Shown here: positions 41,381 to 52,591 of the stretch, piece after piece | How the letters are laid out: each line of letters opens with the position of its first letter | Position numbering within the stretch: the stretch's first letter is position 1 | From: Achromobacter deleyi | GTDB taxonomy: Bacteria; Pseudomonadota; Gammaproteobacteria; Burkholderiales; Burkholderiaceae_B | Reading direction: 5' to 3' | Length of the DNA: 64,000 bases | Assembly (NCBI RefSeq): GCF_016127315.1 | Contig: NZ_CP065997.1 | Coordinates: forward strand, 1,240,001 to 1,304,000 | Translations under genes and position numbers: made by a program | The notes under the pieces: model-generated | The model's database searches: none | What the model saw: only the letters and a program-made list of their open reading frames with translations | What the model was told of the DNA's origin: nothing

Positions 41381-43072
41381 TCAGCGTCGGGCGTTGACCA
41401 TGGGCAGATCCAGGCCCTGCTCGCGGGCGCAATCGACCGCGGCGTCATAGCCTGCGTCGGCATGGCGCATCACGCCGGTGCCCGGGTCGTTGGTCAGCAC
41501 GCGCGCGATACGCTCGGCCGCGGCATCGGTGCCGTCGCACACGATGACCATGCCGGCGTGCTGCGAGAAGCCCATGCCGACGCCGCCGCCATGATGCAGC
41601 GACACCCAGGTGGCGCCGCCCGCCGTGTTCAGCAGGGCGTTGAGCAGCGGCCAGTCGGACACCGCGTCGGAGCCATCGCGCATGGCCTCGGTTTCGCGGT
41701 TGGGGCTGGCGACCGAGCCGGAATCCAGATGGTCGCGGCCGATCACTACCGGCGCCGACAGCTCGCCGCTGCGCACCATCTCGTTGAACGCCAGGCCCAG
41801 CCTGGCGCGCTGTCCCAGGCCAACCCAGCAGATGCGCGCCGGCAGGCCCTGGAAGCGGATACGCTCGCGCGCCATGTCGAGCCAGCGATGCAGATGGTCG
41901 TCGTCAGGGATCAGTTCCTTGACCTTGGCGTCCGTCTTGTAGATGTCCTGCGGATCGCCCGACAGCGCGGCCCAGCGGAACGGGCCGACGCCGCGGCAGA
42001 ACAGCGGGCGGATGTAGGCGGGCACGAAGCCCGGGAAATCGAAGGCGTTGGCGACGCCTTCCTCTTTGGCCATCTGGCGGATGTTGTTGCCGTAGTCGAA
42101 CGTCGGCACGCCCTCCCGCTGGAACGCCAGCATGGCTTCGACGTGCACCGCCATCGACTGCTTGGCGGCCTTGACCACGGCGGCCGGCTCGCGCTTGGCG
42201 CGTTCGCGGTATTCGGCCCAGGTCCAGCCGGCCGGCAGGTAGCCGTTGAGCGGATCGTGGGCGCTGGTCTGGTCGGTCACCATGTCCGGACGCACGCCGC
42301 GCCGCACCAGTTCGGGCAGCACCTCGGCGGCGTTGCCGCACAGCGCGACCGACACCGCGCGGCCTTCCCGGGTATAGCGGGCGATGCGGGCCAGCGCGTC
42401 ATCCAGGTCGGCCGCCTGTTCATCGACATAGCGGGTGCGCAGGCGGAAATCGATGCTGGCCTGCTGGCATTCGATCGTCAGCGAGCAGGCGCCCGCCAGC
42501 GTCGCCGCCAGCGGCTGCGCGCCGCCCATGCCGCCCAGGCCGGCGGTCAGCACCCAGCGGCCGGCCAGCTTGCCGCCGTAGTGCTGGCGGCCCGCCTCGA
42601 CGAAGGTCTCGTAGGTGCCCTGCACGATGCCCTGGCTGCCGATGTAGATCCAGCTGCCGGCGGTCATCTGGCCGTACATGGCCAGGCCCTTGGCGTCGAG
42701 CTCGTTGAAATGTTCCCAGGTGGCCCAGTGCGGCACCAGGTTGGAGTTGGCGATCAGCACGCGCGGCGCGTTGGCGTGGGTCTTGAACACGCCCACCGGC
42801 TTGCCCGACTGCACCAGCAGGGTTTCGTCGTCTTCCAGGCGCTTGAGCGTCTCGACGATCTTGTCGTAGCAGTCCCAGTCGCGCGCGGCGCGGCCGATGC
42901 CGCCGTAGACCACCAGTTCCTTGGGGTTCTCGGCCACGTCCGGATCGAGGTTGTTCATCAGCATGCGCAGCGGCGCTTCGGTCAGCCAGCTCTTGGCGGT
43001 GAGCTGGTTGCCGCGCGGCGCGCGGATCTCGACGTCGCGGTATCGGTTCGATTGTTCCAAGGCAGTCTCCAT
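41381..43072 (-). CDS. hutU: Urocanate hydratase HutU
   Basis: 563-aa cytoplasmic enzyme that hydrates urocanate to imidazolonepropionate with tightly bound NAD+ as electrophile. Highly conserved segments are visible: [18 protein letters not shown] near the N-terminus, [20 protein letters not shown] (NAD-binding), [15 protein letters not shown] and YGNNIRQMA, with RIAWVG-like [15 protein letters not shown]. The ATG at 43072 gives the usual N-terminus; an upstream frame to 43120 is not used because it would enter the promoter region. It is the first gene of hutU-permease-hutH-hutI, 60 bases downstream of a HutC-type operator. Confidence 0.97.
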   Translation of the reverse strand: METALEQSNRYRDVEIRAPRGNQLTAKSWLTEAPLRMLMNNLDPDVAENPKELVVYGGIGRAARDWDCYDKIVETLKRLEDDETLLVQSGKPVGVFKTHANAPRVLIANSNLVPHWATWEHFNELDAKGLAMYGQMTAGSWIYIGSQGIVQGTYETFVEAGRQHYGGKLAGRWVLTAGLGGMGGAQPLAATLAGACSLTIECQQASIDFRLRTRYVDEQAADLDDALARIARYTREGRAVSVALCGNAAEVLPELVRRGVRPDMVTDQTSAHDPLNGYLPAGWTWAEYRERAKREPAAVVKAAKQSMAVHVEAMLAFQREGVPTFDYGNNIRQMAKEEGVANAFDFPGFVPAYIRPLFCRGVGPFRWAALSGDPQDIYKTDAKVKELIPDDDHLHRWLDMARERIRFQGLPARICWVGLGQRARLGLAFNEMVRSGELSAPVVIGRDHLDSGSVASPNRETEAMRDGSDAVSDWPLLNALLNTAGGATWVSLHHGGGVGMGFSQHAGMVIVCDGTDAAAERIARVLTNDPGTGVMRHADAGYDAAVDCAREQGLDLPMVNARR

Positions 43073-43132
43073 GATCGATGGCGCGGCGCGGGACGATGCG
43101 CGGCCTGTTGCCGGAATCATAGGATGCCTATG

Positions 43133-43146
43133 CTTGTATATACAAG
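43133..43146. promoter_or_regulatory. HutC operator upstream of hutU
   Basis: CTTGTATATACAAG is a perfect 14-base palindrome, the known type of HutC binding site in proteobacteria. It sits in the intergenic region between hutD and hutU, 60 bases before the hutU start. HutC repression lifted by urocanate is the established mechanism for this family. Confidence 0.85.
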
Positions 43147-43216
43147 TTGATTGGATGCCTTCCGGATAGGGGATTTCCCGTACGACGCCGCGCTTGGCGG
43201 GCGCCGCACGGCGGCG

Positions 43217-43824
43217 TCAGCCCTGGCGCGACTGCAGCTCGATCAGGCAGGCGTCGAGGGCCGTGGCCGATTCCAGGCGGTATTCCGCCAGGCCGCCGGC
43301 GTCGGCCGCGCTGTCCACGTGCAGGCAGTCGTAGCGCGCCGGCGCCGGCAGCGACTGGCCGTCGCGCCGCACGCTGAGCGCATCGCCGGCGTTCAACAGC
43401 AGCACGATGCTGGCCGCGCTGTGGAAGGTCCAGTCGCGCACGCCGCCGATCCATTGCAGCCGCGCGTGGTAATGGCGCGGCGAGTAGATCAGGTTGAAAT
43501 CGCGGATGGGGCCATCGAGCAGCCGGCAATCGACCCGCGCATCGCCCGAGAATGCATAGGCCTGGCGCGCCCGCAGCGGCGCCTGGGCCTGGCCGTCGAC
43601 GGTCAGCGCGATGCCCGCGCCTTCCAGCACGGTGATGACGCGCTGCAACCCGCTGAACGCGGAAAAGCCGCCGTCCTGCGCCACGTCGGCGATCGACAGG
43701 CGCCAGGTGAACGCGGCGCTGCTGCCGCCGGCATTGCACGCCACCTCCTGGGTGGTGCCGCCGCCATTGCGCCACGGCATGCGGGGATAGTCCTGTGCCC
43801 GGTACAGGCGCACGTCTGGCGAAG

Positions 43825-43828
<4 letters not shown>
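43217..43828 (-). CDS. hutD: HutD family protein
   Basis: 203-aa cupin-fold protein. HutD is widespread in hut loci and is thought to limit induction of the pathway, perhaps by binding formyl- or formimino-glutamate or urocanate. Family motifs are MPWRNGGGTTQEVA near residues 17-30, FTWRLSIADVAQDGGFSAFS, and DFNLIYSP with RDWTFHS-like text. The ATG at 43828 overlaps the hutC stop (ATGA), so hutC and hutD are coupled; a longer frame to 43966 is a shadow of hutC. Confidence 0.92.
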
Positions 43829-46130
<2,302 letters not shown>

Positions 46131-46148
46131 TCACGCACGACTGCCACG

Positions 46149-46184
46149 GCCACGGGCCCGGCGCGCGAGCGTCGGGCCCGTGGC
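46149..46184 (+). terminator. Rho-independent terminator of frmRA
   Basis: A perfect 12-bp stem (GCCACGGGCCCG at 46149-46160 with 46173-46184) and a 12-base loop, followed by GTTTGT. It begins 18 bases after the frmA stop. Confidence 0.85.
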
Positions 46185-46244
46185 GTTTGTAACGGCGCCC
46201 GGCCAGGCCCGGCGTTCATCTGCCCGTAGCCTTGGCCCGCGACC

Positions 46245-48170
46245 ATGTTGCCCATGATGGCACCCGGACGCGCGCGAATGACCCCATGGAGAATCCCCGC
46301 CGGCATGGCGGCCTCGAGCCTGCTGGCGCTGCTGGCCGCCTGCGGCGGTTCCGCGGGCGGCGCGCCCGCGGGCCGGCCCATGGAACTGACGATCCTGCAC
46401 ATCAACGATCATCATTCCAACCTGGACGCGCGTCCCGGGAACCTGCAACTGCGCAACGCCGCCGGCGCACGCGTCACCGTCGGCGCACAGATCGGCGGCT
46501 TCCCGCGGGTGGCCGCCGCCTTCAAGGCGCTGGCCGCGCAATCGCCCAACGTGCTGATGCTGCATGCCGGCGACGCCACCACCGGCACCATGTACTTCAA
46601 CCGCGCCGGCGAACCGGGGCAGGCCGACACCGCGTTGATGAATACGGTCTGCTTCGACGCCATGGCGCTCGGCAACCACGAATTCGACCTGGGCGACCGC
46701 GGCCTGCGGCGCCTCATCGAGCAGTTGCACGCGGGCCGGTGCCAGACGCCCGTGCTCAGCGCCAACGTCGCCTTCGGCGCCGATTCCGTCCTGAACCCCG
46801 CGCGCGCGCCCGGCATGGTGCTGCCGTCGGTGGTGCTGCAACGCGCCGGCCAGCCCATCGGCCTGATCGGCCTGACCATCGCCAACAAGACCCGGCAGTC
46901 GTCCAGCCCCGACCCCGGCACGCGATTCTCCGACGAGACCACCGCCGCGCAGCGGCAGATCGACGCGCTGCGCGGCCAGGGCGTCAACAAGATCGTCCTG
47001 GTCAGCCATATCGGCTATGACTACGACCGGCGGATCATTCCGCGGCTGAGCGGCGTGGACGTGGTGGTCGGCGGCGATTCGCACACACTGTTGGGCCCCC
47101 AGGCGCTGTCGACCTATGGCGTCGGCGCGCCCGCCGGCCCGTATCCCGCCGAACTGCGTGACAGGGACGGCAAGCGCGTCTGCCTGGTGCAGGCCTGGGA
47201 ATATTCGCAGGTGGTGGGCGAGCTGAAGGTCCGCTTCGACGGCAACGGCGACGTGACCGCCTGTTCCGGCACCCCGCATGTGCTGCTGGGCGATGCCTTC
47301 ACGATCGCCGGCGCGGCCCCCAGCCCCGTCGACCGGGCCGCCCTGCTGGCCGACATCGCCGCCAGCGGCTTCCTGCGGGTGCAGGCGCCCGACCCGCTCG
47401 CCACGGAGGCCTTGCGGCCCTTCAAGGCCCGGGGTGACGCCTTCAGCGCGAGCGTGGTGGCGACGGTGCCGCGCGAACTGTGCTCGCGGCGCGTGCCGGG
47501 CGGTCCGGGTTCGCGCGACTATGGCCGCTCCAGCGTCGCCTGCAATACCCTGGGCAACGTCGACCGGCACGGCGGCGACATCCAGCAGTGGGTCGCGCAG
47601 GCCTACCTGGAGATCGCCAATGCCCGCTATGGCGGCGCCGACATCTCGCTGCAAAGCGGCGGCGGCGTGCGCGTGCCGCTGCTGGGCCCGGTGACGGCGG
47701 CCAAGGTCGTCGAAGTGGTGCCGTTCGGCAGCCCGCTATGGCGGCTCGAGCTCAGCGGCGCCGAGGTCAAGCGCATGCTGGAGGATGGCATGCAGGCGGT
47801 CTACGGCCCCGGTGGCTCGACCGGCCCGTACCCCTATGCGGGCGGCTTGCGCTGGGACGTGAACGCCGCGCAGGCCGAAGGCAGCCGCGTGTCGAACATC
47901 GAGGTGCGCGACAACGCCAGCGGCAACTGGCTGCCGCTGGACCCGGACCGCACCTATAAGCTGTTCGTCCTGAGCTTCAACGCCAACGGCGGCGACGGCT
48001 ACAAGACCCTCGCCAAGGTGCCGGCCGCGCGGCGCCAGGACATCGGCGTGCTCGATGCGGATGTCCTGCAGGCCTACATCGACAAGCAGGCCAGGGACCC
48101 CGTGTCCGGCCTGCCGGTGCTGAACCTGCTGCCGATCAGCCAGTACAGCACCAAGACTTACAGCGAGTGA
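46245..48170 (+). CDS. 5'-nucleotidase/2',3'-cyclic phosphodiesterase-type lipoprotein (UshA-like)
   Basis: 641-aa two-domain metallophosphatase. A lipoprotein signal ends with LLAAC (C33), so it is probably anchored in the outer membrane facing the periplasm. The N-terminal metallophosphatase domain has LTILHINDHHSNLD, ALGNHEFDLG and VVGGDSHT, which hold the two-metal site. The C-terminal 5'-nucleotidase domain has LQSGGGVR and NANGGDGY, which bind the nucleotide. It hydrolyses extracellular nucleotides. Two closely spaced ATGs (46245, 46278) are possible; the second would still encode the full lipoprotein signal. Its end overlaps the convergent glycosyltransferase gene by 35 bases. Confidence 0.88.
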   Translation: MLPMMAPGRARMTPWRIPAGMAASSLLALLAACGGSAGGAPAGRPMELTILHINDHHSNLDARPGNLQLRNAAGARVTVGAQIGGFPRVAAAFKALAAQSPNVLMLHAGDATTGTMYFNRAGEPGQADTALMNTVCFDAMALGNHEFDLGDRGLRRLIEQLHAGRCQTPVLSANVAFGADSVLNPARAPGMVLPSVVLQRAGQPIGLIGLTIANKTRQSSSPDPGTRFSDETTAAQRQIDALRGQGVNKIVLVSHIGYDYDRRIIPRLSGVDVVVGGDSHTLLGPQALSTYGVGAPAGPYPAELRDRDGKRVCLVQAWEYSQVVGELKVRFDGNGDVTACSGTPHVLLGDAFTIAGAAPSPVDRAALLADIAASGFLRVQAPDPLATEALRPFKARGDAFSASVVATVPRELCSRRVPGGPGSRDYGRSSVACNTLGNVDRHGGDIQQWVAQAYLEIANARYGGADISLQSGGGVRVPLLGPVTAAKVVEVVPFGSPLWRLELSGAEVKRMLEDGMQAVYGPGGSTGPYPYAGGLRWDVNAAQAEGSRVSNIEVRDNASGNWLPLDPDRTYKLFVLSFNANGGDGYKTLAKVPAARRQDIGVLDADVLQAYIDKQARDPVSGLPVLNLLPISQYSTKTYSE

Positions 48171-49293
48171 GCGAACGCGGCTGGCTGGCTTCGTCATAGA
48201 TCCGCTCGGTACCGCGCACGAATGCCTCCAGCGAAAAATCCCGCACCGCCCGGCGCCGCGCGGCAGCCGCCATCCAGTCGAGCAGGATGCGGTTCTCCAG
48301 GATATCGGCCAGCGTCTCCGCCACCCGCGGCGGCGCCGACACCGGCACGATCCAGCCGTTGCCGCCTTCCATGACGTTCTCGGCCAGGCCGCCGGTGTCG
48401 CTGACGATGACGGGCCTGCCCGCCGCCATCATCTCGCGGCAGGCAAAGGAAATCGTCTCCAGCCGCGACGACAGCACGAAGCCCACGTCCATCGCCGCCA
48501 GCAGCGGCCGCACGTCGCGCAGCAGGCCCGTGAACACCACCGCGCCGGCCATGCCCAGCGCCTCAACCCGTCGCAGCTCGGCGGCCGAGGGCGGCAGGCC
48601 GGCGATCAGCACCGCGATCTGTTCGCGCTGCGCCGGCGGCAGCAAGGCCACGGCCGCCACCATGTCCAGCCAGTTCTTGTGGCTGGCCGTGCCGGCGTGG
48701 CTGCCAACCACCAGGCGCTCGCGCAACGCCGGCGGCAGCAATTGCTCACGCGCCCGGGCGGCCTCGCCAGGCGCCGCCGGGCGGTAGCGCGCCGTGTCGA
48801 CGCCGTTGCGCACCAGCCGCAGGTCCTGCGGGCGGAAGGCCGACCGGCCCATGCCATCGAAGGTGTGCTGGCTGACGCAGATGACGCGATCGGTCGCCAG
48901 CATGGCGCGCAGCCGCGCGCCCAGGCTGCGGGGATGACGGCCATTGTGCTGGGTGTAGACGATGAACGGCCGCGGCGGCCCCAGGCCGGCGGCCGCCAGC
49001 ATGCACAGGCGATGGTCCGCCGAGCCGTTGACGTGGATCACGTCGAACGCCTCGGCCCGCAACAGCGCGCGCAACTGGCGCAAGGCGCGCCATTGCCGCG
49101 CCGGCGCGCCCTTGAACTGCAGCGCGACCGTGCGCACGCCGGGCAGGGCGGCCGCTTCGTCAAGCAGTCGGCTGCCGCGCGGCGCGGCGACCGTGACGTC
49201 CGCGCGCGCGGCCAGCGCACGCGCCAGCGACATGACGTAGGTGGTGTGGCCGCCGCCGTCACCCAGGTGGAAGTTGGTGTACAGGATCTTCAT
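48136..49293 (-). CDS. Glycosyltransferase family 4 (GT-B fold)
   Basis: 385-aa enzyme that transfers a sugar from a nucleotide-sugar donor to a lipid or saccharide acceptor. The N-terminal segment NFHLGDGGGHTTYVMSLARA is the glycine-rich acceptor loop of GT4. The C-terminal domain has VVGSHAGTASHKNW and the E-x7-E motif region ETISFACREMMAAGRPVIVS, where the donor is bound. No signal or membrane helix is seen. It probably acts in surface polysaccharide synthesis, though no other such genes are adjacent. It follows the small exported protein gene by nine bases, and its 3' end overlaps the convergent nucleotidase gene by 35 bases. Confidence 0.87.
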   Translation of the reverse strand: MKILYTNFHLGDGGGHTTYVMSLARALAARADVTVAAPRGSRLLDEAAALPGVRTVALQFKGAPARQWRALRQLRALLRAEAFDVIHVNGSADHRLCMLAAAGLGPPRPFIVYTQHNGRHPRSLGARLRAMLATDRVICVSQHTFDGMGRSAFRPQDLRLVRNGVDTARYRPAAPGEAARAREQLLPPALRERLVVGSHAGTASHKNWLDMVAAVALLPPAQREQIAVLIAGLPPSAAELRRVEALGMAGAVVFTGLLRDVRPLLAAMDVGFVLSSRLETISFACREMMAAGRPVIVSDTGGLAENVMEGGNGWIVPVSAPPRVAETLADILENRILLDWMAAAARRRAVRDFSLEAFVRGTERIYDEASQPRSLTRCKSWCCTG

Positions 49294-49302
49294 CGCCCGC
49301 CC

Positions 49303-49671
49303 TCAATCCTCCTGTAGCGCCTGGCACAGGGCGGCGGCGTACTCGGGGCCGTTGCGCATCCGCACATAGGTCGCGTAATGCTGGCGGTAGCGCTCGCTGT
49401 AGACGTCCGGCAGGGGCCGCGCGCGCGACAGCTGCGACATGCCCGAGGCGCGCCACACCTCGACCTGCGCGCGCACCTCGGCGCGCGTGAGCGGTCCCTG
49501 CGCCTGCCGGCGCTCGAAGGCGTCGCGCACGAAATCCGGCAGATCGCACGCCCTGTTCGCCGCCGCCGGCGCGTCGCCGGCGCTCGCCGGCTGGGCCGCC
49601 GACGCCTGCGATCCGGCCATCAGCCCCGCCGCCACCGCGACGCAACCGGCCGCCTGTTTCCATCGCTGCAT
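49303..49671 (-). CDS. Small exported protein, possibly DUF4148-like
   Basis: 122-aa protein with a signal peptide (MQRWKQAAGCVAVAAGLMAG, cleavage near residue 25). The mature part has two cysteines (about C42 and C116) that could form a disulfide. The segment LTRAEVRAQVEVWRASGM recalls the repeat region of DUF4148 proteins, common in Burkholderiales, but the match is partial. It is nine bases upstream of the glycosyltransferase gene and in the same direction. No function is known. Confidence 0.65.
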   Translation of the reverse strand: MQRWKQAAGCVAVAAGLMAGSQASAAQPASAGDAPAAANRACDLPDFVRDAFERRQAQGPLTRAEVRAQVEVWRASGMSQLSRARPLPDVYSERYRQHYATYVRMRNGPEYAAALCQALQED

Positions 49672-49768
49672 CGCTGCTCCCTGGCGCCCACCCCGCGCCG
49701 CCGATGGGCGCGGCCGATGAACAGGAACAGTCTAGGAAGCGCGACGCGACAGGACGCGAACAGGCAGA

Positions 49769-51109
49769 TTAGTTTTCTGTAATGTGGCCGCCGGCGATCC
49801 AGAAGCCGATGGTGGTGACGCCGCCCTCGGAGCAGGCGAACGGACGCCCGCCATGCATGCGCGCGATGGCGGCGACGATGGCCAGTCCCAGGCCATGGTG
49901 ATTGGCGTCGAACGGCCGCGCCGCGTCCATGCGGTAGAAGCGGTAGAACAGCCGCGGCAGGTGTTCCTGGCCGATCGGCTCGCCATGGTTGCGCACCGCG
50001 ATGCGCACGCCCTGCTCGCCGCGGTCGATCAGCAGGTCGATGCGCGTGCCGCGATGGGCGTAACGCACGGCGTTGGACACCAGGTTGGACACGGCGCGCT
50101 GCAACAGCGGGCGGTCCACCTGCGCCGCCGCCTCGCCGGACACGGCGAACGACACGCCCGCGTCCATCGCCTCGGCCTCGTGGTAGTCGGCGATCTCGCT
50201 CACCACCTGCGCCAGGCTCGGCGTCCAGCTGCCGCGGGCGCGGGCGCCGCGATCGGCCTGCGACAGGAACAGCATGTCGTTGACGATGCCGGACAGCCGC
50301 TGCAGTTCCTCCAGGTTGGACCCCAGGATCTCGCGCAGCACCGCTTCGGGCCGCCTGGCGCTGAGCGCCAGCTCGGTCTCGCCGATCAGGGTCGCCAGCG
50401 GCGTGCGCATCTCGTGCGCCACGTCGGCATTGAAGCCTTCCATCTGCACGTAGGCGCGCTCCAGCCGCTGCAAGACCGCGTTGAACTGATGCACCAGCGG
50501 CCGGATCTCCTCGGCCTGGTGACTCTCGTCCAGCCGCTCGCCGATGCGGTCGGGCGACAGCCTGGCGGCCTGCCGCCCCAGCTCGTCGACCGGCGCCAGC
50601 GCCCGCCGCACCAGCCGCGTGCCGATCGCCGACACCACGATGGCGCCGGCCAGCGCGCAGCCCAGCAGCGTCCACGCCAGCGCCGCGCGCAGGTGCAGGT
50701 CGGAGGTGATGTCCAGCACCAGCTCCGCGTTCATCGAACCGCCCGGCGAACCCGGCACCGGCAGAGTGAAACTGATACGGCGGTCATGCCCGGCATCGCC
50801 ATCGTCGGGCGCGCCGTACACCACCCTGGCGCCATCGATCTCCAGCGCCAGCGAGAAATCAGGACGGCCGTAGAAGAAATCCTCGAGCTTGTGGCGCAGC
50901 GAGGCCGAGTCGCCCTTGGCGGCGTTTTCCTCGACCAGGTGCTTGATGACTTCCACCTTCTGCGCCAGCAGGGCTTCCTGGCGGATGGAGAGATTGCGGT
51001 TGGTGGCCCAATACACCGCCACGCACACCAGCCCCAGGCCGGCGAACGTCAGGATCGCCAGCCAGCGCGTGAGCCAGCGGCGCAAGGAACGGGGCCGCGC
51101 GACGGCCAT
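49769..51109 (-). CDS. Heavy-metal-type sensor histidine kinase (CusS/CzcS/IrlS-like)
   Basis: 446-aa inner-membrane kinase. The first membrane helix is at about residues 13-35, a periplasmic sensor of about 105 residues follows, then a second helix at 145-165, HAMP, and the H-box with H232 in FNADVAHEMRTPLATL. The N-box is LLQRAVSNLVSNAVRYA and the G-box HHGLGLAIVAAIARMHGG. It phosphorylates the response regulator whose gene immediately precedes it; the start overlaps that stop by one base (TGATG). The divergent czcCBA-type operon is the probable target. The signal is likely a divalent metal, inferred from context. Confidence 0.92.
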   Translation of the reverse strand: MAVARPRSLRRWLTRWLAILTFAGLGLVCVAVYWATNRNLSIRQEALLAQKVEVIKHLVEENAAKGDSASLRHKLEDFFYGRPDFSLALEIDGARVVYGAPDDGDAGHDRRISFTLPVPGSPGGSMNAELVLDITSDLHLRAALAWTLLGCALAGAIVVSAIGTRLVRRALAPVDELGRQAARLSPDRIGERLDESHQAEEIRPLVHQFNAVLQRLERAYVQMEGFNADVAHEMRTPLATLIGETELALSARRPEAVLREILGSNLEELQRLSGIVNDMLFLSQADRGARARGSWTPSLAQVVSEIADYHEAEAMDAGVSFAVSGEAAAQVDRPLLQRAVSNLVSNAVRYAHRGTRIDLLIDRGEQGVRIAVRNHGEPIGQEHLPRLFYRFYRMDAARPFDANHHGLGLAIVAAIARMHGGRPFACSEGGVTTIGFWIAGGHITEN

Positions 51110-51798
51110 CAGTCTTCCCGCACTTCCAGCACGTAGCCCATGCCGCGCACGGTGTGCAGCAGCTTCTTCTCGAACGGGTCGTCGACCTTGCCGCGCAGGC
51201 GCCGCACCGCCACCTCGACCACATTGGTGTTGCTGTTGAAGTTGATGTCCCAGACCTGCTCGGCCAGCTCCAGCCGCGACAGCACCTCGCCCTGCTTGCG
51301 CATCAGCAGGGCCAGCAGCGTGAATTCCTTGGCGGTCAGGTCCAGCCGGGTGCCGGCCCGATAGGCGCGCCGGCGCAGCAGGTCCAGCTCCAGGTCGCCG
51401 ATGCGCAACACGTTCTGGCCGCCGGCCTCGGCCACGTTGTGGCCGCTGCGGCGGCCCAGCGCCAATACCCGCGCGAGCAACTCGGACAGCGCGAACGGCT
51501 TGGCCAGGTAATCGTCGGCGCCGTCGCGCAGGCCTTTCACGCGGTCTTCCAGCTTGTCGCGGGCGGTCAGCATCAGCACGGGCACCCGGTCGGTCTTGCG
51601 CAACTCGTGCAGCACCGAAAAGCCGTCCATGCCCGGCAGCATCACGTCCAGCAGCACCAGGTCGTACTGGCTTTCACGCGCCAGGTGCAGACCGCTGACG
51701 CCGTCCATGGCCACGTCGACCACGTAGCTGTGCTCGGTGAGCGCGCGGCGCAGGTACTCGGCGAGTTTTTTTTCGTCTTCAATGACCAGTATCTTCAT
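51109..51798 (-). CDS. OmpR-family heavy-metal response regulator (CusR/CzcR-like)
   Basis: 229-aa DNA-binding regulator. The receiver domain has the acidic pair in VIEDEK, the phosphorylation site D51 in LVLLDVMLPGMDG, and the lysine in DYLAKPFA. The C-terminal winged helix has LTAKEFTLLALLMRKQGEVL and TNVVEVAVRRLRGKVDD. NSNTNVVEVAVRRLR is a hallmark of the heavy-metal subgroup. The ATG at 51798 starts the normal N-terminus. Palindromic sequences at 52457-52487, upstream of czcC, are candidate binding sites. Confidence 0.93.
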   Translation of the reverse strand: MKILVIEDEKKLAEYLRRALTEHSYVVDVAMDGVSGLHLARESQYDLVLLDVMLPGMDGFSVLHELRKTDRVPVLMLTARDKLEDRVKGLRDGADDYLAKPFALSELLARVLALGRRSGHNVAEAGGQNVLRIGDLELDLLRRRAYRAGTRLDLTAKEFTLLALLMRKQGEVLSRLELAEQVWDINFNSNTNVVEVAVRRLRGKVDDPFEKKLLHTVRGMGYVLEVRED

Positions 51799-51891
51799 GA
51801 GGCCCCGGATGGAGAAAGGGACGAACCACGACGCAGTGCCACCCCGCGGTGCCACCTATTCTACGTTCGCGGCGGCGAAAAGCGGCGCCCG

Positions 51892-51916
51892 CCGTCCGGG
51901 CGCCGCAGCGCGGGAC
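51892..51916 (-). terminator. Rho-independent terminator of the DUF4148 gene
   Basis: A perfect 10-bp GC stem (51892-51901 with 51907-51916) and a 5-base loop. Read leftward it is followed by TTTT (51888-51891 on the opposite strand). It lies 72 bases after the leftward DUF4148 stop and upstream of the response regulator. Confidence 0.75.
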
Positions 51917-51987
51917 GGCGAAAGCCAGGCCGGCCGAGCCGCCGGTGACGGCCGGCCCGCCGGCGGCATGGGAAGGGCGCGGCGCGG

Positions 51988-52326
51988 TCAACCCGGCGTG
52001 TAGATCGACGCCAGGCGGGCGCGCTCGGCCGGCGTCATCGCCTCGACTTCCGCCAGCGCGTCGGCGCGGGTGCGCGACGTGCCCTGCTTGACCCAGCCCG
52101 GCTTGCCCAGGTTGTAGTAGGTGAAGAACCACTGCCGCTTGTCGGCCTTGGCGGCCGCCAGCTCGCCGGCGACCTGCTCGCCGGTCTTGCCGGCCGTGGC
52201 GTGGCCCGGCGCGATGCTGTAGCCGATCTCGGTATCGGTCTGGTGCCAGGTGCTGTTGGCGCTGGCCAGGGCCGGCACGGCCAGGGCGCCGCACAGGGCG
52301 AGGGTGGCGACGATGCGTTGCTTCAT
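51988..52326 (-). CDS. DUF4148-type small periplasmic protein
   Basis: 112-aa exported protein with a signal peptide ending near residue 23 (ASA before NST). The mature part contains KTGEQVAGELAAAKADKRQW and ends SRTRADALAEVEAMTPAERA, repeated helical segments common in Burkholderiales DUF4148 proteins. Such genes often sit beside metal efflux and two-component systems, as here. It is divergent from czcC, sharing the palindromic region, so it is probably induced along with the efflux genes. A metal-binding role is possible but no obvious ligand cluster is present. Confidence 0.7.
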   Translation of the reverse strand: MKQRIVATLALCGALAVPALASANSTWHQTDTEIGYSIAPGHATAGKTGEQVAGELAAAKADKRQWFFTYYNLGKPGWVKQGTSRTRADALAEVEAMTPAERARLASIYTPG

Positions 52327-52456
52327 GAATATCTCCTAGTTCCGTTGACTTGCCGGGGCGGCTGGGATGCCGAGCCTGCACGCTTGCGGGGCTGACAGAC
52401 CCCAAGCGGTGAAGACACTTTACGGACGCGACCGCGTCAATTCGCCAACACGCCGA

Positions 52457-52487
52457 TTACGAATTCGTAAGGCGCGCGAACCTTACG
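52457..52487. promoter_or_regulatory. Palindromic operator region of the metal efflux operon
   Basis: TTACGAATTCGTAA (52457-52470) is a perfect 14-base palindrome. In addition CGTAAGG (52466-52472) and CCTTACG (52481-52487) form an inverted pair with an 8-base spacer. TTACGG occurs again near 52420. The sites lie between the divergent DUF4148 gene and czcC, where the metal response regulator should bind. Confidence 0.65.
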
Positions 52488-52591
52488 GAAATGTCATTTT
52501 TCTGTCGGGGATCTGACGAGGCCCGTTGGATAGAGTGCCCACCAATGCCTGCCTCAGCCCGAGTCCGTGGCGCCCTCCCTTGGTTGACCTC

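Noticed and set aside
39893..43150. Open frame of 1085 codons on the + strand opposite the hut genes
   Set aside because: Antisense to well-conserved hutU and permease genes; the product is histidine/glutamine/arginine-rich and typical of GC-rich antisense frames.
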